From NCBI GenBank assembly GCA_028278525.1, contig JANQEE010000005.1, positions 1 through 64,000 of the forward strand: DNA of 64,000 nt, read 5' to 3'. The notes under the pieces were generated by a model. It was given only the letters and a program-made list of their open reading frames with translations, was not told the DNA's origin and did no database searches. The stretch is from Minwuiaceae bacterium (lineage in GTDB: Bacteria > Pseudomonadota > Alphaproteobacteria > Minwuiales > Minwuiaceae). Made by a program: the position numbers and the translations under genes. Shown here in pieces: positions 1 to 9,516 of this stretch; position 1 is the first letter of the stretch; each line of letters starts with the position of its first letter.

Positions 1-1
1 C

Positions 2-874
2 AATGCCAGCGGCGGTGCCGAGACCCGGACACAGGACCGTGCCCACTACGGCGCCGAATTTCGCGCCGAAACCGGCCGCGCCGATACTGGTCGCGCCGAC
101 GGCGCCGCCAACGACACCCAGGCCAAGGAACCCCGAACCGGCCCATGCGCCCACCTTCTTCGCGAACACCCTCTTAGGCCCCGAATGGATCTTGATGTCC
201 GTCGGTTTGATGAGAGTTTCGTCCTGTTCGGCATCCGAACCGGCTGCTTCCTGTCTCGCTACAGGCTGCCTGATCCGCTTGAAGAACCCCGGCCGATCCC
301 CGGCGACGTCCCGTTCGGAATCCGTATCGCTTGCTCGCCGATTCTTAGCCCGTTTGCGGGGTTTCCGCCGCGGGCTAGCGGCGTACCGTTCGGAGCCCCA
401 GCTACTCACATCCCTTTTGCCACCCAGCTCGTCGTAATTCAGCAGAGTGGGGTTGTGCGATTCTTCGGTTTTGTCCGGCTGGCCGCGTTTCGCCAAAGCT
501 TTGCGGTTGTCGACCGGCATGTTGCGATTGCTGAACACCGTGTTGTCAACATCGATCGACAGGTTGTCATTATCGATCGCCGGGTCGTGTCCGCGGAACG
601 GTCGGCCGTCGGCAACGCTGGACAGCGCGCTTTTTTTCGGTGGCGAGAGGGCCACTTTTACCTGCACGAGCTGATCGTCCGAGAACTCTTCGGCGTTTGG
701 AACGTTGGATTCAGAGCTTACGCTGCCGGACTCGGACACATGCCCGTTCCCGACCTCCGCCGTCACAACCCGGTCGCCGTATTTCGCGGCTTTCGCACCG
801 GTCGAGTTATCCGCCGGCCCGGTCTGCTCAGAGACATTTACATCGACGGATTTATCGGCATAGATCTCGGCCAT
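2..874 (-). CDS. Candidate type III secreted substrate, 3' end outside window
   Basis: The frame stays open for 291 codons from ATG at 874 to the left edge, so the C-terminus is missing. A GAGGAG ribosome site lies about 7 nt upstream. The first 150 or so residues are polar and rich in Ser, Asp and Asn with no signal peptide. A basic patch follows (SPRRKPRKRAKNRR, near residues 164-177). The last visible 45 residues are a hydrophobic glycine-rich run with GxxxG spacing (GFLGLG, GAVGAT, GAAGFG), like a membrane-inserting glycine zipper. Codon use is less G+C-biased than in the neighbours, with many AAT, GAT and AAA codons. It starts 44 nt after a CesT-like chaperone gene, which suggests a secreted effector or translocator. 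I recognise no named family, and the function is inferred only from context and composition. Confidence 0.7.
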   Translation of the reverse strand, partial: MAEIYADKSVDVNVSEQTGPADNSTGAKAAKYGDRVVTAEVGNGHVSESGSVSSESNVPNAEEFSDDQLVQVKVALSPPKKSALSSVADGRPFRGHDPAIDNDNLSIDVDNTVFSNRNMPVDNRKALAKRGQPDKTEESHNPTLLNYDELGGKRDVSSWGSERYAASPRRKPRKRAKNRRASDTDSERDVAGDRPGFFKRIRQPVARQEAAGSDAEQDETLIKPTDIKIHSGPKRVFAKKVGAWAGSGFLGLGVVGGAVGATSIGAAGFGAKFGAVVGTVLCPGLGTAAGI

Positions 875-918
875 TGAAACGTCTCCTCGAAGGCGATCCC
901 GGCAAGACTGCGTCCGGG

Positions 919-1386
919 TCAGATACGCAGGCTGTCGTTCGGCAAAGTCCGGTCTCCGGCCGGCGGCGCCGCGGGCGTTTCAAGATGTTCCGCATGCTCG
1001 AGCAGGCCGCGGATTTCGGCGGCCACGTCGAGCAGCATGTCGAGGGCCGTCTTCAGCGCGCGCAAGTCCAGGGAGGCCAGCGGCAGCATGGTGAAGCCCA
1101 GCGCACGTTCGCCCGCCCGGTCGACCGAGATGGTCATGTTGGCGCGCAACCAGACGGTCAGGTTGAGTTCGAGCAGCAGATCGGGCACCGCCACGCCGCT
1201 GGCGGGTATCGGACCCAGATCCGCATAGACCCAGAGCATTTCCATGGGCTGCTCGCCGTAGGCGAAGGTAACCAGCAGGTCGTCGAACCTGAGGCTGGCC
1301 CGGCCATCGCTGCCGAGCTCGAGCGGGAGCCCGACCTCGGCGCCGAACTCCTGGAGAATGCCGGTGACGTAGTCAATTCGGGACAT
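919..1386 (-). CDS. CesT/Tir-type type III secretion chaperone
   Basis: The 155-residue acidic protein matches the pattern of class I type III secretion chaperones (Tir chaperone, CesT family). It opens with a helix leading to an LGLPLEL-like strand (here VGLPLEL), continues with FDDLLVTF, then LWVYADLGPIP, then LLLELN followed by a small-residue strand, and ends in a long helix (LRALKTALDMLLDVAAEI). Such chaperones dimerise in the cytosol, bind the N-terminal part of one effector or translocator and hold it for export. They are usually encoded directly beside that substrate, as seen here with the gene beginning at 874. No secretion apparatus genes lie inside the window. The family call is by pattern, not by search. 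Confidence 0.75.
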   Translation of the reverse strand: MSRIDYVTGILQEFGAEVGLPLELGSDGRASLRFDDLLVTFAYGEQPMEMLWVYADLGPIPASGVAVPDLLLELNLTVWLRANMTISVDRAGERALGFTMLPLASLDLRALKTALDMLLDVAAEIRGLLEHAEHLETPAAPPAGDRTLPNDSLRI

Positions 1387-1672
1387 GTTCGGTTATCTCA
1401 CATCCAGTTCGCACGGTTTGTCCGATCCGCCGCATGGCCAACGAGAGGCGACGGAAGCCGCCTCCGGCCACGGCGCCGAATCCGGTTCGAAGCCTCCAAT
1501 CCCATGATCGGGGGCGAAAATCCGTTGGTGCAAATATCGACGGTATCGACACGGAAGTGGTGTCGCGGTTCGGACGAATTCCTGACCGGAATCGGGTCTT
1601 GCGTTCGAGCAAGCGTCGGGCCGGCCCCGGCAACCTACGCTTCCGACATCGGGCCGAAGCGAAGCCCGAGCG

Positions 1673-3202
1673 TCAGCGCCTCGAATTGTAAGCGACGAAC
1701 GGTGCCGGTTCGGGCATTTCCCACGCCGAATAGTAGGCTTCCACATGCGGCGACAAGGCCGCGACGCGCGCCGCCGCTTCCGCCGGATAGGGCGATTTGG
1801 CCAGCTTGTCGGCGAGCGAGCGGCCCACTTCCGCCACATCGAACCGGGTCGGGCGGCCGCCTTTGAGAACGATTTCGCCGCCGATCAGGACCGTATCGAC
1901 ATCGCCGGCCTTGGCCCGCAGCAGCAACAGGTCGCGCGGGTCCGCCTCGGGCGCCACCCAGGGCCAGGTGACGCGCTCCAGATCGATCAACACCAGGTCC
2001 GCCGCGTAGCCCGGAGCCAAGCGGCCCAATTCGGTGTCCTTGCGCAGCAGGCGCGCCCCGCCGGCGGTCGCCATCTCCAATATCCGGGCCGGCGAGGGCG
2101 CGGGCGTGCCGAGGCGCGGCGTCCGATTGAGCCGAAGCGCCAAGCGCATTTCCGCGAACATATCCTCTTCGTCGTCGAGCGTGGTGCCATCCATGCCAAG
2201 CGCCACCGTCGCGCCGGACTCGAGCAACGCGTTCAACGGCGCGATGCCGGCCCGGAGGCGCAGGTTGGAGCTGGGGTTGTGGCTGATCGCCGTGCCGGTT
2301 TCCGCCAATACCGCAATCTCCGCTTCGGTCAGCCAGACGCCGTGCGCGATGGAAAACCGCGGGCTCAGCACGCCAAGATCGCGCAAGTGCAGCATGGTCG
2401 GTTTTCCGTAATCGCGGGGACCGTGCAGCTTCTCGTAGACCGACTCGGCGACGTGGGTCTGAATGCCGGTATCGTAGACTTCCGCCTGCTCCGCGATGCG
2501 TTGCCAGAAACCGTCGGACACCCATTGCGGGCCGGGCGGGCCGAACCAGACATCGATCCGCGCATGGTCGCGGTAGGTCTGCCAGTGGCGGTCTATGATG
2601 GCGAAGTACTCGTCCTGGGTCATCGCGCCGGGCACAGGCAGTTCCTGCTCGGCAAACGGACGGACATCGGCGGGAAGGCCCGCCAGGAACGCGTCGTCGC
2701 CGCCGGCCACCAGGTAACTTTGGTCGCGGACCCCGGCTGCGAAGGCCACGCGAATGCCGGCTTCGGCATAGGCCGATAGCGCGCGACCCATGGCGCTGTC
2801 GTAGCCCTCCGCCGGCCCGCTTCCGCTATGCACGTCGACCACGGCGGTGACCCCGGTCCGCAACAGCCGCGCCGCGGAGATCAGAGTGTCCAGATAGGGG
2901 TCCGTCGGCCGCGCCCGGCGCAGACTGAGGATCCATGGCTCCAGCAACTGGTCCTCGATCCCCTGCTGCAAGCCTGACACGCCGTGACTGTGATGATGCC
3001 CGTCGATCAGGCCGGGCATGATCGCCTGATTGTCGGAGCCGACGGTCGGCGCGCCCGGATAGCGGGCGCGGATTTCGGCCCAGTCGCCGATTTCCCGAAC
3101 CCGGCCATCGGCCATCGCGACCGCGGCGTTGGTGAAAGTCGGATCGTCCGGGCCGCCGCCGGTAACCAGCCAACGGCCGCGTGCAATCGTCACCTCGTTC
3201 AT
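1673..3202 (-). CDS. Amidohydrolase (chlorohydrolase/deaminase type)
   Basis: This 509-residue cytosolic metal-dependent hydrolase belongs to the ATZ/TRZ and cytosine-deaminase-like branch of the amidohydrolase superfamily. The metal site is visible: GLIDGHHHSH (residues 64-73), QTHVAES (His250), SIAHGVW (His287), SHNPSSN (His308) and GMDG (Asp338). An N-terminal beta-sandwich strand and a C-terminal GYAADLVLIDL segment complete the composite barrel typical of the family. It probably deaminates or dechlorinates a heterocycle or hydrolyses a cyclic amide, but the substrate cannot be read from sequence. It stands alone, divergent from uup. Downstream about 290 nt carry no convincing gene before the chaperone gene. 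Confidence 0.85.
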   Translation of the reverse strand: MNEVTIARGRWLVTGGGPDDPTFTNAAVAMADGRVREIGDWAEIRARYPGAPTVGSDNQAIMPGLIDGHHHSHGVSGLQQGIEDQLLEPWILSLRRARPTDPYLDTLISAARLLRTGVTAVVDVHSGSGPAEGYDSAMGRALSAYAEAGIRVAFAAGVRDQSYLVAGGDDAFLAGLPADVRPFAEQELPVPGAMTQDEYFAIIDRHWQTYRDHARIDVWFGPPGPQWVSDGFWQRIAEQAEVYDTGIQTHVAESVYEKLHGPRDYGKPTMLHLRDLGVLSPRFSIAHGVWLTEAEIAVLAETGTAISHNPSSNLRLRAGIAPLNALLESGATVALGMDGTTLDDEEDMFAEMRLALRLNRTPRLGTPAPSPARILEMATAGGARLLRKDTELGRLAPGYAADLVLIDLERVTWPWVAPEADPRDLLLLRAKAGDVDTVLIGGEIVLKGGRPTRFDVAEVGRSLADKLAKSPYPAEAAARVAALSPHVEAYYSAWEMPEPAPFVAYNSRR

Positions 3203-3321
3203 CAGAGCATCCCCCCGGATATCCCTTGCCGCCGATAATAATACAAGGTAGCCGCTTCGCTTGCGCCGACAATGCCCAGGCGGTTAAACACGGCGCAACA
3301 GTCAACAAAGGATCGTGATAA

Positions 3322-5127
3322 TTGGCACCGCCGCTGCTCACGTTACGGGACGCGTCGCTCGGCTTCGGCGGAGAGCCCCTGTTCGATGGCATCGAGGTCG
3401 CCCTGCACAAGGGCGACCGTATCTGCCTGGTCGGCCGCAACGGATCAGGCAAATCCACCCTGCTGAAGATCGCCGCCGGCCTGATCGAGGCCGACCGTGG
3501 CGAGCGCTTCGTCCAGCCGGGCACGCATGTCGCCTACCTGGACCAGGAGCCCGACGCCGGCGCCTACGACACGCTCGCGGATTACGTCGGTTCGGCCGTG
3601 GCGGCAGCGGACACGCCTTCGCAACACCGGGTCGAGGCTGCGTTGGCCGAGGTGGCGCTCGACCCTGAAGCCAATCCGGGGGCGCTCTCCGGCGGGGAAA
3701 TGCGGCGCGCGGCCTTGGCCCGTGTCCTGATCGACGAGCCGGACATCCTGTTGCTGGACGAGCCGACCAATCACCTGGACCTGCCGACGATCGAATGGCT
3801 CGAACGAAAGCTTGAGGCGACCCGCACCACCATCGTCGTGATCAGCCACGACCGGGCGTTTCTCAACCGGCTGACGCGGCACACACTGTGGCTTGACCGC
3901 GGGCAATTGCGCCGGTTGGACAAGGGCTTCACGGCGTTCGAGGCCTGGTCCGACGAAATCCTGACACGGGAGAAGGAGGAGCGCCATAAACTGGACCGGC
4001 TGATCGCGCAGGAAGCGCGCTGGTCGGTCGAGGGCATTACAGCACGGCGCAAACGCAACCAGGGACGGCTCAGACGGCTGCAGGATCTTCGGGCCCAGAG
4101 GGCGAGGCAGATCGCCCCGACGGGCCAGGTCCAACTGGCGGCCAAAAGCGGCCGGCTCTCCGGCAAGATGGTCGTCGAGGCGGAGGACATCGCCAAGTCG
4201 TTCGACGGACGCACCGTCGTCGCCGGATTTTCCACCCGTGTCCTACGCGGCGACAGGATCGGGATCATCGGACCGAACGGTGCGGGCAAGACCACCCTGC
4301 TGCGCATGCTGACGGGCGACCTGCAACCGGACTCCGGGACGGTTCGATTGGGAACCAACCTGACGCCGGTCTATCTGGACCAGCGCCGGGCCTCGCTCGA
4401 CCCCGACCTGTCGGTTCGCGAGACCTTATGCGAAGGCGGCAGCGACCAGGTGCTGGTGCAGGGGCAGCCGCGCCATGTGGTGAGCTACCTGCGCGACTTC
4501 CTGTTCGCAGAACAGCAGGCGCGCAGCCCGGTCGGCAGTCTGTCCGGCGGCGAACGCAACCGGCTGATGCTGGCGCGGGCGCTGGCGCGGCCGTCCAACT
4601 TTCTGATTCTGGACGAGCCGACCAACGACCTGGACATGGATACCCTGGACCTGCTGGAAGAAATGCTGGCCGACTATGACGGCACGCTGCTACTGGTCAG
4701 CCACGACCGGGACTTCCTGGACCGGGTGGTTACGGCAACGGTCGCCTTGGCCGGCGACGGCACGGCGGTCGAGTATCCCGGCGGCTATTCGGATTACCTG
4801 CGGCTGCGCCCTGCCCCCGCCAAGCAACCCGCCCAGACATCCTCGCCTTCGAAATCGCCAGCAAAATCTGCGCCTGGCCGGCGGCGCCAGAAGCTGAGCT
4901 ACCGTCAGCAGCGCGATCTGGACGGGCTGCCGAAACAGATCGCCGCCATGGAGGCGGAGATCGCGCGGCTGGAAGCGTTTCTGGCCGATCCCGACCTTTA
5001 CATCCGGGATCGGGCGGCGTTCGACGGCGCGACGGCGGAGCTGACGGAAGTCCGCGCCAACCTCGACGCGGCTGAGGAACGATGGCTCGAAATAGCCTTG
5101 CTGAACGAGGAAACCGAAGCCCGCTAG
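3322..5127 (+). CDS. uup: ABC-F family ATPase Uup
   Basis: The 601-residue protein has two ABC ATPase domains in one chain and no membrane segment, as in the ABC-F family that acts on ribosomes. Domain 1 has GRNGSGKST, LSGGE and LLLDEPTNHLD. Domain 2 has GPNGAGKTT, LSGGERN and LILDEPTNDLD. A basic linker joins them (ARRKRNQGRLRRL). The C-terminal 80 residues form the DNA-binding coiled coil characteristic of Uup, beginning KLSYRQQRDLDGLP. The start is TTG at 3322, giving MAPPLLTLRDAS after AAAGGA. Its stop overlaps by 4 nt the stop of the convergent histidine kinase gene. Uup is linked to ribosome assembly and tolerance of transposon excision in Escherichia coli. Confidence 0.93.
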   Translation: MAPPLLTLRDASLGFGGEPLFDGIEVALHKGDRICLVGRNGSGKSTLLKIAAGLIEADRGERFVQPGTHVAYLDQEPDAGAYDTLADYVGSAVAAADTPSQHRVEAALAEVALDPEANPGALSGGEMRRAALARVLIDEPDILLLDEPTNHLDLPTIEWLERKLEATRTTIVVISHDRAFLNRLTRHTLWLDRGQLRRLDKGFTAFEAWSDEILTREKEERHKLDRLIAQEARWSVEGITARRKRNQGRLRRLQDLRAQRARQIAPTGQVQLAAKSGRLSGKMVVEAEDIAKSFDGRTVVAGFSTRVLRGDRIGIIGPNGAGKTTLLRMLTGDLQPDSGTVRLGTNLTPVYLDQRRASLDPDLSVRETLCEGGSDQVLVQGQPRHVVSYLRDFLFAEQQARSPVGSLSGGERNRLMLARALARPSNFLILDEPTNDLDMDTLDLLEEMLADYDGTLLLVSHDRDFLDRVVTATVALAGDGTAVEYPGGYSDYLRLRPAPAKQPAQTSSPSKSPAKSAPGRRRQKLSYRQQRDLDGLPKQIAAMEAEIARLEAFLADPDLYIRDRAAFDGATAELTEVRANLDAAEERWLEIALLNEETEAR

Positions 5128-6536
5128 GACGCGACGCCGAAAGGCGACCTGTCCAGTTCGTCGGTCGACGGCGAGCGCAGCAAATTCACGACAACCCTCG
5201 TGCCTTCGCCGACCACGCTTTCCAGCTCGATCGAGCCGCCGAGCGCCTCGACCAGCGAGCGCACGATCGGCAAGCCAAGGCCGGTGCCCTGGACCGTCGC
5301 CGTCATCGGGTTGTCCAGCCGGGTAAAGGGCTCCAGTACGGACGCGATGTGCTGCCGGGCTATGCCGACCCCTGTGTCGCGTACTTCCACGAAGGCCCTG
5401 CCCCCCAGGCCCTGGCCTGCCGTCACCGTGACCGACCCGCCTGGTTGAGTGAATTTGATCGCATTGGACAACAGGTTGAGAAGTATTTGACGCATGGCGC
5501 GATCGTCGCCGCACACCCAGACGTCCGGCTCCGGTTGCCGAACCCGGAGGTCGACGCCGGCGTCCGAGGCGTTCAGCGCCAACAGGCGCACGACGTCGGA
5601 TACGGCATCGGAAACATTAAGCGCCTTGATATCCAGCTCCAGGTACCCGGAATCGATCTTCGAGAAATCCAGGATCTGGTTGATGATGCCCAACAGATGA
5701 TTACCGCTGTTGTTGATGTCCTTGGCGTATTCGGCGTAGCGCGGGTCGCCGTGCGGGCCGAACATCTCGCGCCCGAGGATGTCCGAAAACCCGATGATGG
5801 CGTTCAGCGGCGTTCGCAGTTCGTGGCTCATATTGGCGAGGAACCTGGCGCGCGTTTCATTGGCCGCTTCGGCGTCGCGCCGCGCGATCTCCGCTTCGCG
5901 CGCTGAGCGTTCCAGGATATCCGCCGATTCCTTCAGCGCGTCGATCCGCGCACGGCTGGCCGAGTGACGCTCGCGATAGGCTGACAGAATGACCAGCAGA
6001 GATACCGACACGACCTGTGCAATGAACAACTGCACCAGGGACGCCGCGATCGGGTCCTCGAAAATCGGCGAACCGGTGCGTATCACATGGCCCACCGACA
6101 CCATTGTGACCAGCGAGACAGACACCCAACAGAATATCTGGGAAACTTTCGGCGACTGCGTCGAAATCGCCAGAATGAACGGGACCAGAAACCAATAGCC
6201 GAAATGGCTGGCCGTTTGCGGGTGGGACGACGCGTAGAGGATGTATCCGAAACCCAGAAGCAGATGCGTCACCCCGCCGATGCAGGCCAGAAGACACAAG
6301 ACGCTCATATATTTCGCGCCGGTGACGAAAATCAGGACCCAGATCGCGCTGAGGCCGACCGCCGTCATGGCAATCGAGACGGTTTCGAAGGCCGACGCGC
6401 CATAGGAAGAGCGTAGAAAGGCGTATTCGAACGCCATCGCCACGATGCTGAAGAAGATGACGATATGCAGCGATGCAATCGTGATCTTCTCGATGTTATC
6501 GGAGTTCGCGGTTTCCTCGCCTGTAATCGGGCGCAT
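5124..6536 (-). CDS. Membrane sensor histidine kinase
   Basis: The 470-residue protein begins with five or six transmembrane helices (about residues 18-190) forming a MASE-like integral sensor with almost no periplasmic domain. A coiled-coil linker follows (residues 195-230), then a HisKA dimerisation domain with the phosphoryl acceptor in NMSHELRTPLN (His238). The HATPase domain has NLLSNAIKFT (N box), DTGVGI (G1) and GTGLGLPIV (G2). The HisKA region resembles alphaproteobacterial PleC/DivJ-type kinases (IIGFSDI, FGPHGDPRYAEYAKDI). No receiver domain or partner response regulator is adjacent, so the pathway is unknown. It is convergent with uup, the two stops overlapping by 4 nt. Confidence 0.9.
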   Translation of the reverse strand: MRPITGEETANSDNIEKITIASLHIVIFFSIVAMAFEYAFLRSSYGASAFETVSIAMTAVGLSAIWVLIFVTGAKYMSVLCLLACIGGVTHLLLGFGYILYASSHPQTASHFGYWFLVPFILAISTQSPKVSQIFCWVSVSLVTMVSVGHVIRTGSPIFEDPIAASLVQLFIAQVVSVSLLVILSAYRERHSASRARIDALKESADILERSAREAEIARRDAEAANETRARFLANMSHELRTPLNAIIGFSDILGREMFGPHGDPRYAEYAKDINNSGNHLLGIINQILDFSKIDSGYLELDIKALNVSDAVSDVVRLLALNASDAGVDLRVRQPEPDVWVCGDDRAMRQILLNLLSNAIKFTQPGGSVTVTAGQGLGGRAFVEVRDTGVGIARQHIASVLEPFTRLDNPMTATVQGTGLGLPIVRSLVEALGGSIELESVVGEGTRVVVNLLRSPSTDELDRSPFGVAS

Positions 6537-6626
6537 GCGCAGCGTACTGATATTGTTGCGATCTGTTGCGGCCTGAAGAAACGCCGCCGGGTCGCCGCAC
6601 TATCTTGGAAAAGCGTTTACGAAAAA

Positions 6627-7343
6627 TTAACCGGCTGAACGCGGCAACGGTAAATGAATACCGCATTCGGCTTTTTCCTGCCCGCGCCATCGGCCGGCTC
6701 GCTCGCTCTCTCCGCTGTTTACCCTGTCGGTGCAGGGCATGCAGCCGATGGACAAGTACCCGTCTTCTTCCAAAGGATGGCGCGGCAAACCATGTCGCAC
6801 GAAGTAATCCTCGATATCCGACTTTCGCCAGCGCGCCAGCGGATTGACCTTGATATGCCCGGCCGCGGCCTCGAAAGCGCGCAACTCCTGGCGCAAACCG
6901 CCCTGATAGGCCTTGCGGCCGGTAATCCACGCGTCAAAGCCGGCGAGCGCCAAGCTCAGCGGTTCGACCTTGCGTACGAAACAGCAGGAATCCGCGCTGT
7001 TAGCCCACAATACGCCGTCCGGGTCGACTTGCCGCACGCGTTCCGGCGCCGGCTGCACGTTACGTATATCGGTCAGGCCGAAGCGGTCGACCAATTCGTC
7101 GCGATACCGCATCGTCTCGCCGAACAGCTTGCCGGTATCGAGAAAAATGACCGGTGTCGCTGGGTCGATTTCCGAGACCATGTGCAACAGCACCGCGGAT
7201 TCCGACCCGAACGACGAAACCAGGGCGATCCGGCCGCCATATTCATTGCCCAGCAACGCCGCCAGCATTTCCCGGGCCGGCAGATGGCCGTACAGCACTG
7301 TAAGGATGCGGGCGCGGATCTCCCCGGCCTCTACATGGATCAT
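6627..7343 (-). CDS. cysH: Adenylyl-sulfate (APS) reductase, CysH family
   Basis: The protein reduces adenosine 5'-phosphosulfate (or PAPS) to sulfite, the second stage of sulfate assimilation. The 238-residue sequence has the nucleotide-binding SSFGSESAVLLHM, the FLDTGKLF segment and a C-terminal ECGIHLP with the catalytic cysteine. Two Cys pairs (DSCCFVRKVEPL and GCMPCTDRV) mark the 4Fe-4S cluster form that prefers APS, rather than the cluster-less PAPS enzyme of enteric bacteria. It is the last gene of the cys operon, 9 nt after the DUF934 gene. No cysDN/cysC sulfate-activation genes are in the window. Confidence 0.92.
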   Translation of the reverse strand: MIHVEAGEIRARILTVLYGHLPAREMLAALLGNEYGGRIALVSSFGSESAVLLHMVSEIDPATPVIFLDTGKLFGETMRYRDELVDRFGLTDIRNVQPAPERVRQVDPDGVLWANSADSCCFVRKVEPLSLALAGFDAWITGRKAYQGGLRQELRAFEAAAGHIKVNPLARWRKSDIEDYFVRHGLPRHPLEEDGYLSIGCMPCTDRVNSGESERAGRWRGQEKAECGIHLPLPRSAG

Positions 7344-7352
7344 TTGCTCTAC

Positions 7353-7871
7353 TCAGTAGGCCCAATTGGCGGCAACCGCCGGACGCTCCGAACGTTCGGT
7401 CGTCACCGGCGCGCGTCGGTCGGCGGCGGGTTGGTAAACGATGTCGATCTCCGACAACGCCGCTTCCCAGCCGTCGAGCGGCCGGTCGTCGGCGACCTCG
7501 AAGGAATCGAAACCGCAGCGGACCATGAACAGCAGTTGATCGCGCAGCACGTTGCCGACGGCGCGAAGCTCGCCGCTAAAGCCGTGCCGCTCGCGCAGCA
7601 GACGCGCATGCGAGTAGGCGCGTCCGTCGGCGAACTTCGGGAATTCCAGTGCGACCAGGTCGAACCGGTGCAGGTCCCCCGCAATCAGATCCGGCGCCTG
7701 GTTCGAGGCAAGGCGGATGCCGATCGGGCCGTTGCGGCCGAGCAGACGCTCGCGATGCGCGTGCCAGAGCTCGAGGGTGACGATCAGCGGCCCGGTATGG
7801 CCAAGTTCGTCGGGCGTCAGTGCCGTGGTCCAAGAATCGTCCGCGGCGGCGCCGTTCTTAATGAGTGGCAT
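7353..7871 (-). CDS. DUF934 protein of the sulfite-reduction operon
   Basis: This 172-residue protein of the DUF934 family is found almost always beside cysI and cysH in alpha- and betaproteobacteria. Visible family features are PIGIRLASNQAPDLIAGDL, LVALEFPKFADGRAYSHARLLRERHGF and ELRAVGNVLRDQL. It has no signal peptide or membrane segment. The ATG at 7871 (MPLIKNG) overlaps the end of cysI by 14 nt, showing tight coupling. A longer upstream frame lies within cysI and is not used. Its biochemical role is not established; conserved context suggests an accessory role for sulfite reductase or electron supply. Confidence 0.88.
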   Translation of the reverse strand: MPLIKNGAAADDSWTTALTPDELGHTGPLIVTLELWHAHRERLLGRNGPIGIRLASNQAPDLIAGDLHRFDLVALEFPKFADGRAYSHARLLRERHGFSGELRAVGNVLRDQLLFMVRCGFDSFEVADDRPLDGWEAALSEIDIVYQPAADRRAPVTTERSERPAVAANWAY

Positions 7872-9516
7872 AGAGGTCCTCCTTGAAGGGTTCAAGGCCG
7901 ATGCGGCCAACGGTGTCGATGAAGCGTTCGTCGGCGTCGACGCGCCGGTCGAGGTAGGTGTTGACGATCGTCTCCACCGCGTCGACCACCTGATCGGTCG
8001 AAAAAGCCGGACCGACGATGCGGCCGACCGAGGCCTGCTCGTCGCGTCGGCCGCCGAGGGTGATCTGATAGAACTCCTCGCCCTTCTTATCGACGCCGAG
8101 CAGGCCGATATGGCCGACATGGTGGTGGCCGCAGGCATTGATGCAGCCCGAGATGTTGAGCGTGAGCTCGCCGATATCGTGCTGACGCTTCAGGTCGGCG
8201 AAACGGCGGCCGATGCGCTGCGAGACCGGAATAGAACGCGCGTTCGCGAGGTTGCAGTAGTCCAGGCCCGGGCAGGCGATGATGTCGCCGAGCAGGCCTA
8301 TATTCGCGGTCGCCAGTTCGCCCTCGACGAGCGCCTGCCACAGGTCATAGAGGTCGGTCTGGCGCACGTCCGGCAGCACAAGGTTCTGCATGTGGCTGAC
8401 CCGAACCTCTGACAGGCTGTAGCGGTCGGCTAGGTCGGCGACCAGGTCCATCTGGTCCGCCGACGCGTCGCCCGGCACGCCGCCTTCCGGTTTCAGCGAA
8501 ATGTTGACGATCGAATAGCCGGGCTGTTTGTGCGCCGCGACATTGCTGCGGACCCAGGCCGCGAAATCGCGGTCGGCGAGCCGTTGCTCTTCGAACGACG
8601 GCTGATAGGCGCCGAGGGTCTGGTAGGCCGGCGGCGCGAAATAGGCGGCAATACGCTCGACTTCCGCGTCCGGCAGATCGACCGGCGTATCCTTGATCGC
8701 CTGCCATTCCCGCTCGACCAGCTCGGCGAATTTCTCCGCGCCGGTCTCCTTGACCAGGATCTTGATGCGCGCCTTGTAGATATTGTCGCGCCGGCCGAGC
8801 ATGTTGTAGACGCGCAGGATCGCTTCCAGATACGACAGCAGATATTGCTTCGGCAGGAACTTGCGGATCGTCGCGCCGATAATCGGCGTGCGGCCCTGGC
8901 CGCCGCCGACGATGACCTCGAAACCGGGCTCGCCCGCCTCGTTCGTCACCATGCGAAGCCCGATGTCGTGCACCCGGACCGCCGCGCGGTCGTTCGGCGA
9001 GCCGGTGATCGCGACCTTGAACTTGCGCGGCAGGAAGCTGAATTCCGGATGCAGGGTCGACCATTGCCGGATCATCTCCGCATAGACGCGCGGATCCTCG
9101 ATCTCGTCGCCGGCAACGCCCGCATAGTGATCGGCGGTGACGTTGCGGATGCAGTTGCCGCTGGTCTGGATCGCGTGCATCTCGACTTCCGCCAGGTCGG
9201 CCAGCAGGTCCGGCACCTCATTCAGCTTCGGCCAGTTGTACTGAATGTTCTGGCGGGTGGTGAAATGGCCGAAACCGCGGTCGTAGCGGCGCGCGATATA
9301 GGCGAGCTTGCGCATCTGCTTAGCCGACAGCGTGCCGTAGGGGATAGCGACCCGCAGCATGTAGGCGTGCAACTGCAGATACAGGCCGTTCATCAGGCGA
9401 AGCGGCTTGAACTCATCTTCGCTCAATTCCCCGCTAAGGCGCCGCTGCACCTGATCGCGAAACTGCTCGACCCGTTGCGCGACGAAGCGGTGATCGAATT
9501 CGTCGTACCTATACAT
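7858..9516 (-). CDS. cysI: Sulfite reductase hemoprotein subunit CysI
   Basis: This siroheme and 4Fe-4S enzyme reduces sulfite to sulfide. The protein (about 552 residues from MYRYDEFD at 9516) has the duplicated nitrite/sulfite reductase ferredoxin-like half-domains and the siroheme region. Cluster ligands sit in CPGLDYCNLA and in CINACGHHHVGHIG. The conserved substrate-pocket segments RNIQYNWPK and SGNCIRNVTAD are present. An alternative start is ATG at 9525. The gene overlaps the end of the upstream DUF2849 gene and the start of the DUF934 gene. No cysJ flavoprotein follows, so the electron donor is probably ferredoxin or another reductase encoded elsewhere. Confidence 0.94.
   Translation of the reverse strand: MYRYDEFDHRFVAQRVEQFRDQVQRRLSGELSEDEFKPLRLMNGLYLQLHAYMLRVAIPYGTLSAKQMRKLAYIARRYDRGFGHFTTRQNIQYNWPKLNEVPDLLADLAEVEMHAIQTSGNCIRNVTADHYAGVAGDEIEDPRVYAEMIRQWSTLHPEFSFLPRKFKVAITGSPNDRAAVRVHDIGLRMVTNEAGEPGFEVIVGGGQGRTPIIGATIRKFLPKQYLLSYLEAILRVYNMLGRRDNIYKARIKILVKETGAEKFAELVEREWQAIKDTPVDLPDAEVERIAAYFAPPAYQTLGAYQPSFEEQRLADRDFAAWVRSNVAAHKQPGYSIVNISLKPEGGVPGDASADQMDLVADLADRYSLSEVRVSHMQNLVLPDVRQTDLYDLWQALVEGELATANIGLLGDIIACPGLDYCNLANARSIPVSQRIGRRFADLKRQHDIGELTLNISGCINACGHHHVGHIGLLGVDKKGEEFYQITLGGRRDEQASVGRIVGPAFSTDQVVDAVETIVNTYLDRRVDADERFIDTVGRIGLEPFKEDLYATH

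Noticed and set aside
1387-1672. Possible small gene between the amidohydrolase and chaperone genes
   Set aside because: The frames seen have no ribosome site and Arg-rich random composition. The stretch probably holds the chaperone promoter.
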